Positions 24,425 to 33,283 of a stretch of 45,229 nt of DNA are shown here, in pieces. Position 1 is the stretch's first letter. Every line of letters starts with the position of its first letter. The position numbers and the translations under genes are program-made. The stretch spans positions 1 to 45,229 of the forward strand of contig JAILEY010000068.1 of the NCBI GenBank assembly GCA_024687165.1. The letters are read 5' to 3'. This DNA is from Treponema sp. GTDB lineage: Bacteria > Spirochaetota > Spirochaetia > Treponematales > Treponemataceae. Below the pieces are notes generated by a model. The model saw nothing but the letters and a program-made list of their open reading frames with translations. It was not told the DNA's origin and searched no databases.

Positions 24425-25198
24425 TTACTCAACGCTCAATTCGTACATAATTACTGAAGCAGCCTGAGCAACATTCAGACTGTCAACTTTACTTGAAGCA
24501 CCTTTTGTCATTCCGCAAAAAGGTATGATTATAAGATGATCACAGTTTTCTTTTACCGCCTCACTGATACCATGCTCTTCATTTCCAAGTACAATAAGGG
24601 CAGGTTTTGTTCCGCACAATAATTTAAGATCGCGTGAAGTTTTTTTAGCTTCAAGACTTGTACCAAAGCGAACCATTTTATCTTTCATGTCTTTTAAAAG
24701 CGCTTCAATCGATTTTACAGAATAAATATTTACAAATTCCATTCCGCCTTCTGCAACACGATAACTGCTTGTTGTAACGGAAGACTGGCTTTCATCAAGA
24801 GGAATTACAATATTTTTGATTCCAAAAAATGCAGCACTACGAACAATTGCACCTAAATTATTTGCATTACCGACACGATCAAGAATAATTGCACTTTCTT
24901 TTCGTTCAATCCATCCGGTAGTAATGTCTGTGTTCAACGGAAGAATAAGAGGCGGAGTAATCATCGCTACAACTCCCTGGTGATGAACACTTCCACTCAA
25001 TTTTTCAAGCTCAACTTCATTCTTCACCTGATTGTAAGGTTTCTTGGCAGCAGCAAGTTTTTTACAGAGGCCACCAAACGAGGGAGCTCTTTCTTCAGAA
25101 AAATATAAGCGCTGAATGGAATTAAAATTATTTTTTTCAAGGAGTTTTACAGCCGCGAATCCACAGACTGCAAGTTCATTATTTCTCTTGTTCTTCAT
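24425..25198 (-). CDS. SpoU/TrmH-family RNA 2'-O-methyltransferase
   Basis: From ATG 25198 the product has 257 residues. An N-terminal substrate-binding domain (NELAVCGFAAVKLLE, SVHHQGVVAMI) is followed by the knotted methyltransferase domain with motif 1 LDRVGNANNLGAIVRSAAFF, motif 2 LIVLGNEEHGIS and motif 3 SKVDSLNVAQAASVIMYEL. It should methylate a ribose in rRNA or tRNA; the target cannot be told. The frame is open to 25234, but a promoter TTGAAA-17-TATAAT lies with its -10 box 7 nt before 25198, so the upstream codons would not be transcribed. It starts right after the AraC-type gene. Confidence 0.88.
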   Translation of the reverse strand: MKNKRNNELAVCGFAAVKLLEKNNFNSIQRLYFSEERAPSFGGLCKKLAAAKKPYNQVKNEVELEKLSGSVHHQGVVAMITPPLILPLNTDITTGWIERKESAIILDRVGNANNLGAIVRSAAFFGIKNIVIPLDESQSSVTTSSYRVAEGGMEFVNIYSVKSIEALLKDMKDKMVRFGTSLEAKKTSRDLKLLCGTKPALIVLGNEEHGISEAVKENCDHLIIIPFCGMTKGASSKVDSLNVAQAASVIMYELSVE

Positions 25199-25205
25199 GT
25201 TCTGC

Positions 25206-25234
25206 ATTATAAATAGAATACGAAGAAATTTCAA
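25206..25234 (-). promoter_or_regulatory. Leaderless promoter of the SpoU methyltransferase gene
   Basis: Minus strand: TTGAAA (25229-25234), 17 bp, TATAAT (25206-25211), 7 nt, ATG (25198). The -35 box ends 2 bp short of the stop of the preceding gene. This is the cleanest example of the leaderless pattern in the window and it fixes the start codon. Confidence 0.75.
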
Positions 25235-25236
25235 TT

Positions 25237-25926
25237 TTACTTTCTGACTTCACCTGGCGCCATTGAGAAAAATTTTCTGTAAACATTTATAAAATATGCG
25301 CAGTCAGAAAATCCGCATTCTTTTGCAACATCTTTTATCTGAAGCCCAGTATATGTCAAAAGGTTGTGTGCAGAATTTAAGCGAATAATATTAAGATATT
25401 CCCATAAGCCGACTCCCATTTCCTTTTTAAAAATTCTTGATAGATAGTCAGGGGAAACACTGGAATGTTCTGCAAGATTTTCTCTTGTAATTTTTTTAGA
25501 TAAATTTTTATTGATATAAAGAATCGTGTATTTTACGATTGAAGAAGTTTTTGCCGACAAAAGTTTTTTCTTTCTATTCATCAAAAGCATGATGTGTTCA
25601 AAAAAAACATCAGACAATGAAACACAGTCATTGCAGACAATTACATTCATAAAACTGGTGATTGATGAAAAATTGTTCTGATCCTTAAAAGACTCACATG
25701 AAATCAAAACAGGAACTTTTCTAAGCTTATCGATTTTTCTTACGGCAAGAATATCCGCTTCAGAAATATCGTCAAAGACTACAAGATCCGGAATAAAACG
25801 GGCTGAAATCATCGGAAGAAAGCTTACTGAAGAAACTACCTCTGTCTCGTTTTCCTTTGAGAAAAATTTAAGCAGAGGATTTTTTGTTCCGATAAAAATT
25901 ATTTTTTTGGGTTTAAAGTTTTGCAT
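25237..25926 (-). CDS. AraC-type regulator with receiver-like N-terminal domain
   Basis: From ATG 25926 the product has 229 residues. The first 120 look like a response-regulator receiver fold with worn motifs: KKIIFIGTK (strand 1), PDLVVFDDIS (position of the phosphorylated Asp) and VPVLISC. The last 100 residues form a two-helix-turn-helix AraC domain (ITRENLAEHSSVSPDYLSRI and IKDVAKECGFSDCAYFINVY). The start overlaps parB by 14 bp, so it is probably translated as the third gene of parA-parB. No sensor kinase gene is nearby and the usual MPxMDG loop is missing, so phosphorylation is doubtful. A TTG at 25935 is a less likely start. Confidence 0.8.
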   Translation of the reverse strand: MQNFKPKKIIFIGTKNPLLKFFSKENETEVVSSVSFLPMISARFIPDLVVFDDISEADILAVRKIDKLRKVPVLISCESFKDQNNFSSITSFMNVIVCNDCVSLSDVFFEHIMLLMNRKKKLLSAKTSSIVKYTILYINKNLSKKITRENLAEHSSVSPDYLSRIFKKEMGVGLWEYLNIIRLNSAHNLLTYTGLQIKDVAKECGFSDCAYFINVYRKFFSMAPGEVRK

Positions 25927-26902
25927 CCGGAGCAATCAGAGAGAAAATTCTGTCCAGATCATCGCCAGAAAAATAATTGATTGTAATAGATCCTTTTTTG
26001 AAATCTCCCTTAATCTGAACTTTTGTTCCAAGAGCTTCAATGACAGCCTGTTCCATTGCTATAAGATTTGGATCGCGGTTGTCCTTTTTTGTTTCTCCGC
26101 CTTTTGCAAGATGACCTGCAAATCCATCATTATCTTTCATTTCCTTTACAATTGCTTCTGTCTGACGAACGCTCAATCCCTGACCGACAATTTTTCCAAA
26201 AACAATTCTCATGTCAGTATCATTGTCCAGACTCAAAAGAGCACGGGCATGACCTGAAGAAATTGTATCTTTAATCAGTGCACTCTGAATGTCTTCAGGA
26301 AGTTTTAAAAGACGAAGACAGTTTGCAACAGTAGATCTGTTTTTTCCAACCTTATCTGCAACCTGATCCTGTGTAAGATTTGAAAGTTCCATCAGCTTGT
26401 AATAAGCCTGTGCTTCTTCAACAGGATTTAAATCTGTACGCTGAATATTTTCTATGAGAGCAACTTCAAGCTTTCTTTCATCTGAATACTTTCTAAGCTG
26501 AACCGGAATTTTTTCAAGACCAGCTGCACGACTTGCACGAGTTCTTCGTTCACCGGCAATAATATAAAAAGTTCCGTCTTCTGCATCTTCAATAATTACA
26601 GGAGAAAGCACGCCTTCTTTTCTAACGCTTTCTGTAAGCTCAGCAAGTTCTGCTTCATCAAAATACTGGCGTGGCTGACGTGGATTCGGTTTAAGAAGTT
26701 TCGGATCAACCCAGAGAGTTCCGTTTTCGTCAGCTGTAATTCCCGCAGGAAGATTTACACTTGATTTTACATTCTGCTGTTTAAGCTGAACGCCTGTTGA
26801 AGCCGCAAATCCACCTGCTGTATGAGTCTGAATAGAATTAAGCGACTGTGATGATTTTTTAAAAAGTGCATCAGCACCACTTCCAAGTCCACCTTTAGCC
26901 AC
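25913..26902 (-). CDS. parB: Chromosome partitioning protein ParB
   Basis: ParB binds parS sites, uses CTP to slide and spread on DNA, and acts with ParA in chromosome segregation. The protein (329 aa) has the family core: NPRQPRQYFDEAELAELTES, the CTP-binding FYIIAGERRTRASRAAG, then a helix-turn-helix (NLTQDQVADKVGKNRSTVAN) and a C-terminal dimer domain. The N-terminal 50 residues form a Gly/Ser-rich ParA-contact tail. It overlaps parA by 8 bp. I found no clear parS palindrome in the window. Confidence 0.94.
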   Translation of the reverse strand: MAKGGLGSGADALFKKSSQSLNSIQTHTAGGFAASTGVQLKQQNVKSSVNLPAGITADENGTLWVDPKLLKPNPRQPRQYFDEAELAELTESVRKEGVLSPVIIEDAEDGTFYIIAGERRTRASRAAGLEKIPVQLRKYSDERKLEVALIENIQRTDLNPVEEAQAYYKLMELSNLTQDQVADKVGKNRSTVANCLRLLKLPEDIQSALIKDTISSGHARALLSLDNDTDMRIVFGKIVGQGLSVRQTEAIVKEMKDNDGFAGHLAKGGETKKDNRDPNLIAMEQAVIEALGTKVQIKGDFKKGSITINYFSGDDLDRIFSLIAPDAKL

Positions 26903-27650
26903 GATTAATCACCTCGTCTGCAAGCTGATGGTAACTCTTTGCTCCTACACAATTCGGATCATAAAGACAAATTGGTTTTCCGTTTGAAGGAGCTTCTGAA
27001 AGTCTTACATTACGCGGAATAATTGTATTGAAAACAACATCTTTAAAATATGATTTAACCTGACGAACAACATCCTGTGCAAGACGTGTTCTTGAATCGT
27101 ACATTGTAAAGAAAAGACCGCCAATCTGAAGATCGGGATTAATTCCCTGCTGAACCTGCTGAACTGTTTCAAGCAAAAGTGTAATTCCTTCAAGAGCAAA
27201 AAATTCACACTGCATTGGAATAAGAACTGCATCTGCTGCAGCAAGTCCGTTCAAAGTAAGAATTCCAAGAGAAGGAGGGCAGTCTATGAGAATATAATCA
27301 TAAACATCTTTTACAGGAGCTAAGGCATTTTTCAAATAGTATTCTCGGTTTTCCTGATCAACAAGTTCGATTGCAGCTCCGGAAAGATCGATTGAAGCAC
27401 TGATTGCATCAAGACCTTTAACTGCCGAATGTTTAATTGCATCGTTAATAGAAGCCTGTCCTGCCATGAGTTCATATACAGTAGGTTTGTCTTTGCTTAC
27501 ACCTACACCGCTACTCATATTTCCCTGGCTGTCAAAATCTACAAGAAGAACTTTTTTACCAGCAAGTGCAATGTAAGCTCCAATATTAATTGCAGATGTC
27601 GTTTTACCGACACCACCCTTCTGATTAACAAATACAAATGTCTTTCCCAT
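26895..27650 (-). CDS. parA: Chromosome partitioning ATPase ParA
   Basis: The protein (251 aa) has the deviant Walker A motif KGGVGKTT (about 11-18), switch regions VDFDSQGN and LIDCPPSLG, and the full MinD/ParA-type ATPase length without an N-terminal helix-turn-helix, i.e. a chromosomal Soj-type ParA. It binds DNA as an ATP dimer and is released by ParB. TATAAT lies 9 nt before the ATG with TTGTTA 17 bp further up, and there is no Shine-Dalgarno. Confidence 0.95.
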   Translation of the reverse strand: MGKTFVFVNQKGGVGKTTSAINIGAYIALAGKKVLLVDFDSQGNMSSGVGVSKDKPTVYELMAGQASINDAIKHSAVKGLDAISASIDLSGAAIELVDQENREYYLKNALAPVKDVYDYILIDCPPSLGILTLNGLAAADAVLIPMQCEFFALEGITLLLETVQQVQQGINPDLQIGGLFFTMYDSRTRLAQDVVRQVKSYFKDVVFNTIIPRNVRLSEAPSNGKPICLYDPNCVGAKSYHQLADEVINRG

Positions 27651-27659
27651 AATGCATTC

Positions 27660-27695
27660 ATTATAATTGAAAAAAAATAATTTAACAATTAGTAT
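27660..27695. promoter_or_regulatory. Overlapping face-to-face promoters of parA and the divergent methyltransferase gene
   Basis: Minus strand (parA): TTGTTA (27683-27688), 17 bp, TATAAT (27660-27665), 9 nt to ATG. Plus strand: TTGAAA (27667-27672), 17 bp, TAGTAT (27690-27695), 6 nt to ATG 27702. The two promoters occupy the same 36 bp, so polymerase on one should block the other. Both are leaderless. Confidence 0.7.
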
Positions 27696-27701
27696 ATTCT
27701 C

Positions 27702-28868
27702 ATGCTGATATCTGCAACTTTATCAAAACCTACAAAAATCGTAGAAGAAAAACTCGGACGCAACTTTCAAAAAATCAGGATAGCAAGAAATCCATCCGTA
27801 AAAATATCCGCATCATACGAAATGGAAATGTTCACAGACAAACAGGCCTTTCACAAAACACTGACGGAAAAAGAAGCCGTTGAATTTATTGAACAGAACT
27901 CAGGATCTTGTTTTAAAAATGTGACAGAACGAACTGACAGAGAAGAAATTACAATTCTTACAAATAAACACGGTGAAACAAAAACTTTAAGAAAGCCGCT
28001 GAAAAATATTCAGCCTGTTCAAAACAAAACGTTCAACAGAAAAAAGAATTACATAATCCCGGAAGACACTCCAGTTCCATTTTTAACCGAGCTTGGAGTA
28101 ATGACAAAAGATGGAAAAGTTATCTCACAAAAATACGACAAGTTCCGCCAGATAAACAGATTTCTTGAATTCATCGATGATATTATTGATGACGTTATAA
28201 GATTAAACCAGAAGGATTTCACAGAAGACGAACCGCTTCGTGTTATTGATTTTGGCTCAGGGAAATCATATCTGACATTTGCAACATATTATTTTCTAAA
28301 TGATATTAAAAAAATTCCATGCAGAATTACCGGGCTTGATTTAAAGGAAGATGTAATAAAAGAATGTTCTGCTCTTTCAAAAAAACTAAACTGCTTAAAT
28401 CTTGATTTTAAAATCGGGAATATTGAAGATTTTGATGAAGATAGAAATCCGGACATAATCATTACGCTTCATGCATGCAACACGGCAACAGATTACGCAC
28501 TGAATTATGCAGTCACAAAAAATGCAAAAGCAATTCTTTCAGTTCCATGCTGCCAGCACGAAATAAACACACAACTCGAAAAATCTTCTGCTATAAAAAA
28601 CAGTTCATTTTCTCTTCTTGCAAAATACGGTCTGATCCGCGAAAGATTTTCAGCACTCGTTACAGATGCTTTACGTGCAGAACTACTTGAACAGCAGAAT
28701 TACAACGTTCAGATTCTGGAATTCATCGACATGAGCCACACGCCAAAAAACATTCTGATTCGTGCCGTAAAAAAACAAGGCCACCAGACAAAATCCGGCG
28801 ACCTTAAAATTCTTGATGAACTGAAGATTACTCAGACACTCAACAATCTTCTAAGCAGAAAGAACTAA
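27702..28868 (+). CDS. SAM-dependent methyltransferase, Methyltransf_32/PCCQ type
   Basis: The product has 388 residues. After about 170 residues of N-terminal region comes a Rossmann methyltransferase core with motif I LRVIDFGSGKSYLTFATYY, then TGLDLKEDV (motif II) and DIIITLHACNTATDYAL. The hallmark ILSVPCCQHE follows. This arrangement is that of a conserved bacterial family related to eukaryotic GSTCD and to some RNA methylases; the substrate is unknown, RNA being a reasonable guess. It diverges from parA and overlaps by 4 bp the end of the converging HAD gene. No Shine-Dalgarno; promoter directly before the ATG. Confidence 0.82.
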   Translation: MLISATLSKPTKIVEEKLGRNFQKIRIARNPSVKISASYEMEMFTDKQAFHKTLTEKEAVEFIEQNSGSCFKNVTERTDREEITILTNKHGETKTLRKPLKNIQPVQNKTFNRKKNYIIPEDTPVPFLTELGVMTKDGKVISQKYDKFRQINRFLEFIDDIIDDVIRLNQKDFTEDEPLRVIDFGSGKSYLTFATYYFLNDIKKIPCRITGLDLKEDVIKECSALSKKLNCLNLDFKIGNIEDFDEDRNPDIIITLHACNTATDYALNYAVTKNAKAILSVPCCQHEINTQLEKSSAIKNSSFSLLAKYGLIRERFSALVTDALRAELLEQQNYNVQILEFIDMSHTPKNILIRAVKKQGHQTKSGDLKILDELKITQTLNNLLSRKN

Positions 28869-29689
28869 AGAATATATTTCTCAATAAAATCTGCAACTCC
28901 ATCATGATTGTTATCAAGATCGGTTACAAAATCAGCACACTCTTTTAAAAGCGGATTTGCATTCTGCATTGCAACACCGTATTTACAAAGGCGGATCATA
29001 TTCTCATCATTCATGCCGTCTCCAAAAGCCATTACAGCATCCCGGTCAACACCAAGATAATCAGCAAGCCAGTTCATTGAAATACCTTTACCGCAGTCTG
29101 GACGCATAATCTCAAGAAAATAAGGCTTACTTGTAAAGGCACTGATAGTCTCTCCAAGTTCAGCTTTTATTTTTTTCTGAAGTTCAAGAAGCTTTTCAGG
29201 CTCACCCGGAACAAGCATTTTTGGGAAAGATCCTTCAGCAAGAAATTTTTTGTAGTCAGGAATAACTTCACCTTTTATTCCACAGAGGATCGGATCCTTC
29301 ATAGTCCATTCAGTTGCTTCTGCAAAATATACAACATCAGGTGCGTATACTTCACTTCTCAAGCCAGCCTCTTCTGCAAGAGCATCAACCTTTAAAAGAA
29401 TTTCTGAATCAACATTCTGTGAATACACTTTTTCTTTTTTCTGAACATCATAAATACTGCAGCCGTTAATTGCCGCAATATATTTTCCATATTCAGAATC
29501 TTTAAGACCAAGCATTTCTACAATCGGGAAAATTCCACCTTCTGGACGTCCTGAACAAAGAACAATATAAATTCCTTTTTCAACACATTTCTTTAAAACA
29601 CTGATAGTCTTTTCGCTGACAGTTCTTTCTGAAGTCAGCAATGTATCGTCAAGATCAAAGGCTATTAATTTTGCATTTAATTTTTCCAT
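28865..29689 (-). CDS. Cof-type HAD phosphatase
   Basis: The protein (274 aa) is a haloacid-dehalogenase-superfamily phosphatase with the cap arrangement of the Cof/YidA group. Motif I is AFDLDDTLL with nucleophile Asp12 and Asp14. Motif II is near LCSGRPEGG. Motifs III/IV are the lysine before GISMNWLADYLG and AFGDGMNDENM. It probably dephosphorylates sugar phosphates or related metabolites. The ATG shares one base with the stop of the preceding GH3-family gene, so the two are translationally coupled. Confidence 0.9.
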   Translation of the reverse strand: MEKLNAKLIAFDLDDTLLTSERTVSEKTISVLKKCVEKGIYIVLCSGRPEGGIFPIVEMLGLKDSEYGKYIAAINGCSIYDVQKKEKVYSQNVDSEILLKVDALAEEAGLRSEVYAPDVVYFAEATEWTMKDPILCGIKGEVIPDYKKFLAEGSFPKMLVPGEPEKLLELQKKIKAELGETISAFTSKPYFLEIMRPDCGKGISMNWLADYLGVDRDAVMAFGDGMNDENMIRLCKYGVAMQNANPLLKECADFVTDLDNNHDGVADFIEKYIL

Positions 29690-31401
29690 TATATTTTTTC
29701 CACTTTTTTTATCAGATTATGAGTTTTTTCATTCTGCATAAGAATATTAAACTTAAACTGACCATCTCTTCCAAGGCCGGCATCAAGAGAAAACTCTTTA
29801 AAAAGCTGAAGAGAATTTTCTTTTAACAAATGAGGGATAATTCGTCCAATTCTTTTAGAATCTCTCTTTGCGTCATACTCACAATTTTCTACACGAAGAT
29901 TTTTATCAAGCAGTTCTGCGAATTCTTCAAGTTCATTCTGTGACAGTTCATTATTTTCGTATTCAACATAAAAATGATAAACAGAATTCTGAACGTCGGC
30001 AAAACAAATATAAAACTTTGTTTCACGGTTAAGTGCATCCTGAGTTTTTTGAACTGCATCAATCAGTTGGGTCTCATGAAGCTTTTCCCCTGTCATAGAA
30101 ATTATTCCATTAATTTTCTGAATAAACTGCACTGTTGGAATTGTATTATACATTCCGGTTACTTCAAGAAGATCATTCATGCGGTAACGGTAAAGACCCG
30201 CAAAAGTTGTAACATAAATACTATAGCGTTTACCAACTTCAAGTTCTGAAGTCTGCAAAAATTTTGGATTGGGACTTTCAATTTCAGACTCTTCAACAAA
30301 TTCAAAAAAATGCATATGCGGAAAAAGAACTGTATCATCTTTTCCATTCATTACAAGACCGGCTCGACATTCAGAAGAAAAATAACTGAATTCCTGATAG
30401 AGCATTTCATCAGGAAATGAGCCGGCAAATTTATTCATGTAAACTTTTGTATTTCCACATTTCCATGTTGTAAGCGCAGTCATATTCGGCCAGTAATTTT
30501 TTGGAATTAAATCAACACCGTTTTTTTTAAGCTGTCTCAATTGTTCAGCTCTTTTTGGATTTGGTTTTAATGTTGATTCAAGTTCCATGCGGATTGAAGG
30601 TTCAATTTCAAGAGATTTATCCAAAGTTCCTTTTTCAATATCTTCAACATATCTGTCAAAATTCTGCTGGATATTTTTTTGCATCTCAAGAATTGAAGAA
30701 GGATTCGGTGTAATTATAAGCGTTACATTCTGTTCAAGTGCAATTCTGATTATTGAATAATAGCGTGCATCATAATTTTCAATATCAAATGTGCAATGAG
30801 GTGCAGAATGAAGTTTTGAAATAAACTCCGGACAATCACGACGAGTTACACCACTTACAGATCCACACAAAGTTCCATCAGGAGCCTCCGTCTCAATAGC
30901 TTTACCAACGATTGAAACAGCACGTCCTTCAAAAACCTTTGGTCTGTGCATCATAAATGTATAAAGCCAAAGCTTTGTCATCTTGCTGTATACATTTGAA
31001 TAATAAGCGTCTGTAATTGCAATCCACTTTGGTTTATTTGTGGTACCGCTTGTAGTTGCATACATTTTCGGTTTTCCGGGGAAAAGAATATTTTCCTCAC
31101 CGTTTTTATGACGCTCAATGAACGGTCGAAAATCTTCATATTCTGCAGGCGGAACATTTTTCTTCCATAAAGAATACAACTCTTCATCTGTAGAAGCTGA
31201 TAAAATTTCTTCAAAATTATGAGACTTTCCCCATTCAGTATTTTTTGCATACTCAAGAATTTTTCGCAAAGTTGCTGACTGAGTTTTTTTACAGTCTTTT
31301 GCAGCTTTTCTTAATTTTTTCAGTTGCGCACGTCCGGCAAATCCAAGACAAAAATTTATCAGCCAGGCTCCACGTGTTTTATCGAGTTTCATTTCGGACA
31401 T
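29689..31401 (-). CDS. GH3 (auxin-responsive) family acyl-adenylating enzyme
   Basis: The 570-residue protein belongs to the GH3 family, whose plant members (JAR1 and relatives) adenylate a carboxylic acid and join it to an amino acid. The ATP loop is MYATTSGTTNKPKWI; other family features are FAGLYRYRMNDLLEVTGM and ISMTGEKLHETQL. Bacterial members exist, but their substrates are mostly unknown. It lies 22 nt after ettA and is coupled to the HAD gene by one shared base. A hydrolase paired with an adenylating enzyme suggests a small metabolic step, but no substrate can be named. Confidence 0.85.
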   Translation of the reverse strand: MSEMKLDKTRGAWLINFCLGFAGRAQLKKLRKAAKDCKKTQSATLRKILEYAKNTEWGKSHNFEEILSASTDEELYSLWKKNVPPAEYEDFRPFIERHKNGEENILFPGKPKMYATTSGTTNKPKWIAITDAYYSNVYSKMTKLWLYTFMMHRPKVFEGRAVSIVGKAIETEAPDGTLCGSVSGVTRRDCPEFISKLHSAPHCTFDIENYDARYYSIIRIALEQNVTLIITPNPSSILEMQKNIQQNFDRYVEDIEKGTLDKSLEIEPSIRMELESTLKPNPKRAEQLRQLKKNGVDLIPKNYWPNMTALTTWKCGNTKVYMNKFAGSFPDEMLYQEFSYFSSECRAGLVMNGKDDTVLFPHMHFFEFVEESEIESPNPKFLQTSELEVGKRYSIYVTTFAGLYRYRMNDLLEVTGMYNTIPTVQFIQKINGIISMTGEKLHETQLIDAVQKTQDALNRETKFYICFADVQNSVYHFYVEYENNELSQNELEEFAELLDKNLRVENCEYDAKRDSKRIGRIIPHLLKENSLQLFKEFSLDAGLGRDGQFKFNILMQNEKTHNLIKKVEKI

Positions 31402-31423
31402 TTTTCCCCAGATTAAAGTAAAA

Positions 31424-33184
31424 TTATCTTGTCAGCTTTCTGTAAATTGTTTTGTGAGGAACATCAGAATCTTCACCAAGTTCCTTTTTCTTCCACTCAA
31501 CATATTCAGACCAGTTACCTTCAAACCAACGCACTTGTGAATTATTTTCATATGCAAGAATGTGAGTACAGATACGATCAAGGAAATAACGGTCATGACT
31601 GATTACCATAACACAACCTGCAAATCCCTGAATTGCTTCTTCAAGAGAACGAGTTGTTGTAATATCAAGATCGTTTGTAGGTTCGTCAAGGAGCAGAACA
31701 TTTCCAGCTTCCTTAAACATCATTCCCATATTTAATCTGTTTTTTTCACCACCAGAGAGAACAGAGATTTTTTTATTCTGATCTGCACTTGAGAAATTGA
31801 ACCATGAACAGTAAGCATGGGAATTAATTTCTCTAAGTGCACCGTTTACAGGCTTTCCTTTTTCATCAACTGCACCAAGCTTAATCAAATCACTTCCGCC
31901 GGAAAGCATTTCATAAACAGTTTTATTATCATCAAGCTTACTTCGCATCTGATCTACATAAACAAGCTTTACAGTTTCACCGATTTTAATAGAACCACTG
32001 TCTGCAAATTCTTCACAATCAACCGGTTCTCCATTTTTTGTTTTTGCAGCTGCAGAAGCAATCATTTTGAACAATGTAGTTTTACCTGCACCATTTGGTC
32101 CGACAATACCAACAACAGCTCCAGCCGGAATTGCAAAATCAAGATTTTCAAAAAGAAGTTTATCACCGTAAGATTTTGTAAGTCCCTTTGCTTCAATTAC
32201 GAGACTTCCAAGACGTGGACCTGCAGGGATTGAAATCTGACTGTCCTTAAGCTGAACGCGACGGCTTTCTTCTGCAAGAAGCTGTTCATATTTTGTAATA
32301 TGTTCCTTGTGTTTTGCCTGACGTCCCTTTGCACCTGCATGAATCCATTCCAATTCTTCCTGCATTTCCTTGCGACGGTTTGAAGCCTGTTTTTCTTCAA
32401 GGGCCATACGCTTTTCTTTTGCTTCAAGCCACTGAGTATAATTTCCTTTGAAAGGGAATCCTTCACCGCGATCCATTTCAAGGATCCAGTCAGCAACATT
32501 ATCAAGGAAGTAGCGGTCATGTGTAATTGCAATAATCGTTCCTTTATAATCCCTAAGATGACGTTCAAGCCATGCGATTGTTTCTGCATCAAGATGGTTT
32601 GTAGGTTCATCAAGAAGAAGAATATCCGGCTGCTGCAAAAGCAAACGACATAAAGCAACACGACGGCGTTCACCACCGGAAAGCACATCAACAACCTGAT
32701 CTGCAGAAGGACATCTTAAAGCATCCATTGCAAGCTCAAGATTTGCATCAAGATTCCATGCATCAGCTGCATCAAGTTTTTCCTGAAGCTCAGCCTGACG
32801 TGCACAAAGCTTATCAAAATCTGCATCTGGATCACCAAATGCTTCATTAACTTTATCAAATTCTTCAAGAAGATCTGTAATTGGTTTTACGCCTTCCTTA
32901 ACAATTTCAATGACAGTTTTTCCTGCTTCAAGCACAGGCTCCTGCTCAAGATATCCCATTGTAAATCCAGGGAGAAGCTGAGTCTCACCTGTAAAATCAG
33001 AATCTCGTCCTGCAAGGATTTTAAACAAAGAAGATTTACCGGCACCGTTTTCACCAATAACACCGATTTTTGCACCGTAATAATACGAAATGCTGATATC
33101 CTTCAAAACAACTTTTGTTCCGTATGCTCTCGAAACACGATCCATTGTGTAAATAATTTTCTTATCGTCTACTGTCTTAGCCAT
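31424..33184 (-). CDS. ettA: Energy-dependent translational throttle protein EttA
   Basis: EttA is an ABC-F ATPase that binds the ribosomal E site and gates the first peptide bond according to ATP/ADP level. The protein (586 aa) has two ABC domains with Walker A GENGAGKSSLF and GPNGAGKTTLF, signature VLSGGERRRVAL and VLSGGEKNRLNM, and Walker B LLLDEPTNHLD and LLLDEPTNDLD. Between them lies the charged linker with EWIHAGAKGRQAKHK that marks EttA, and there is no membrane domain. TAAAAT lies 6 nt before the ATG with TTGAAA 17 bp further up. Confidence 0.94.
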   Translation of the reverse strand: MAKTVDDKKIIYTMDRVSRAYGTKVVLKDISISYYYGAKIGVIGENGAGKSSLFKILAGRDSDFTGETQLLPGFTMGYLEQEPVLEAGKTVIEIVKEGVKPITDLLEEFDKVNEAFGDPDADFDKLCARQAELQEKLDAADAWNLDANLELAMDALRCPSADQVVDVLSGGERRRVALCRLLLQQPDILLLDEPTNHLDAETIAWLERHLRDYKGTIIAITHDRYFLDNVADWILEMDRGEGFPFKGNYTQWLEAKEKRMALEEKQASNRRKEMQEELEWIHAGAKGRQAKHKEHITKYEQLLAEESRRVQLKDSQISIPAGPRLGSLVIEAKGLTKSYGDKLLFENLDFAIPAGAVVGIVGPNGAGKTTLFKMIASAAAKTKNGEPVDCEEFADSGSIKIGETVKLVYVDQMRSKLDDNKTVYEMLSGGSDLIKLGAVDEKGKPVNGALREINSHAYCSWFNFSSADQNKKISVLSGGEKNRLNMGMMFKEAGNVLLLDEPTNDLDITTTRSLEEAIQGFAGCVMVISHDRYFLDRICTHILAYENNSQVRWFEGNWSEYVEWKKKELGEDSDVPHKTIYRKLTR

Positions 33185-33190
33185 GTGGAT

Positions 33191-33219
33191 ATTTTAATTT
33201 ATAAGAAAAATATTTTCAA
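33191..33219 (-). promoter_or_regulatory. Leaderless promoter of ettA
   Basis: Minus strand: TTGAAA (33214-33219), 17 bp, TAAAAT (33191-33196), 6 nt, ATG (33184). No Shine-Dalgarno is present. Confidence 0.7.
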
Positions 33220-33283
33220 CGCAGTTATTAAAGTACTTATCAAAGTATTTTTTTAACAGCCCTAATTTCGAATTATTATAGAT

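Noticed and set aside
25199-25234. Longer N-terminus of the SpoU methyltransferase
   Set aside because: These codons contain the -35 and -10 boxes of a very good promoter, and the protein aligns from the start at 25198.
25913-27700. parS site near parAB
   Set aside because: I looked for a 16-bp palindrome like TGTTTCACGTGAAACA and saw none in the window; the site is probably elsewhere.
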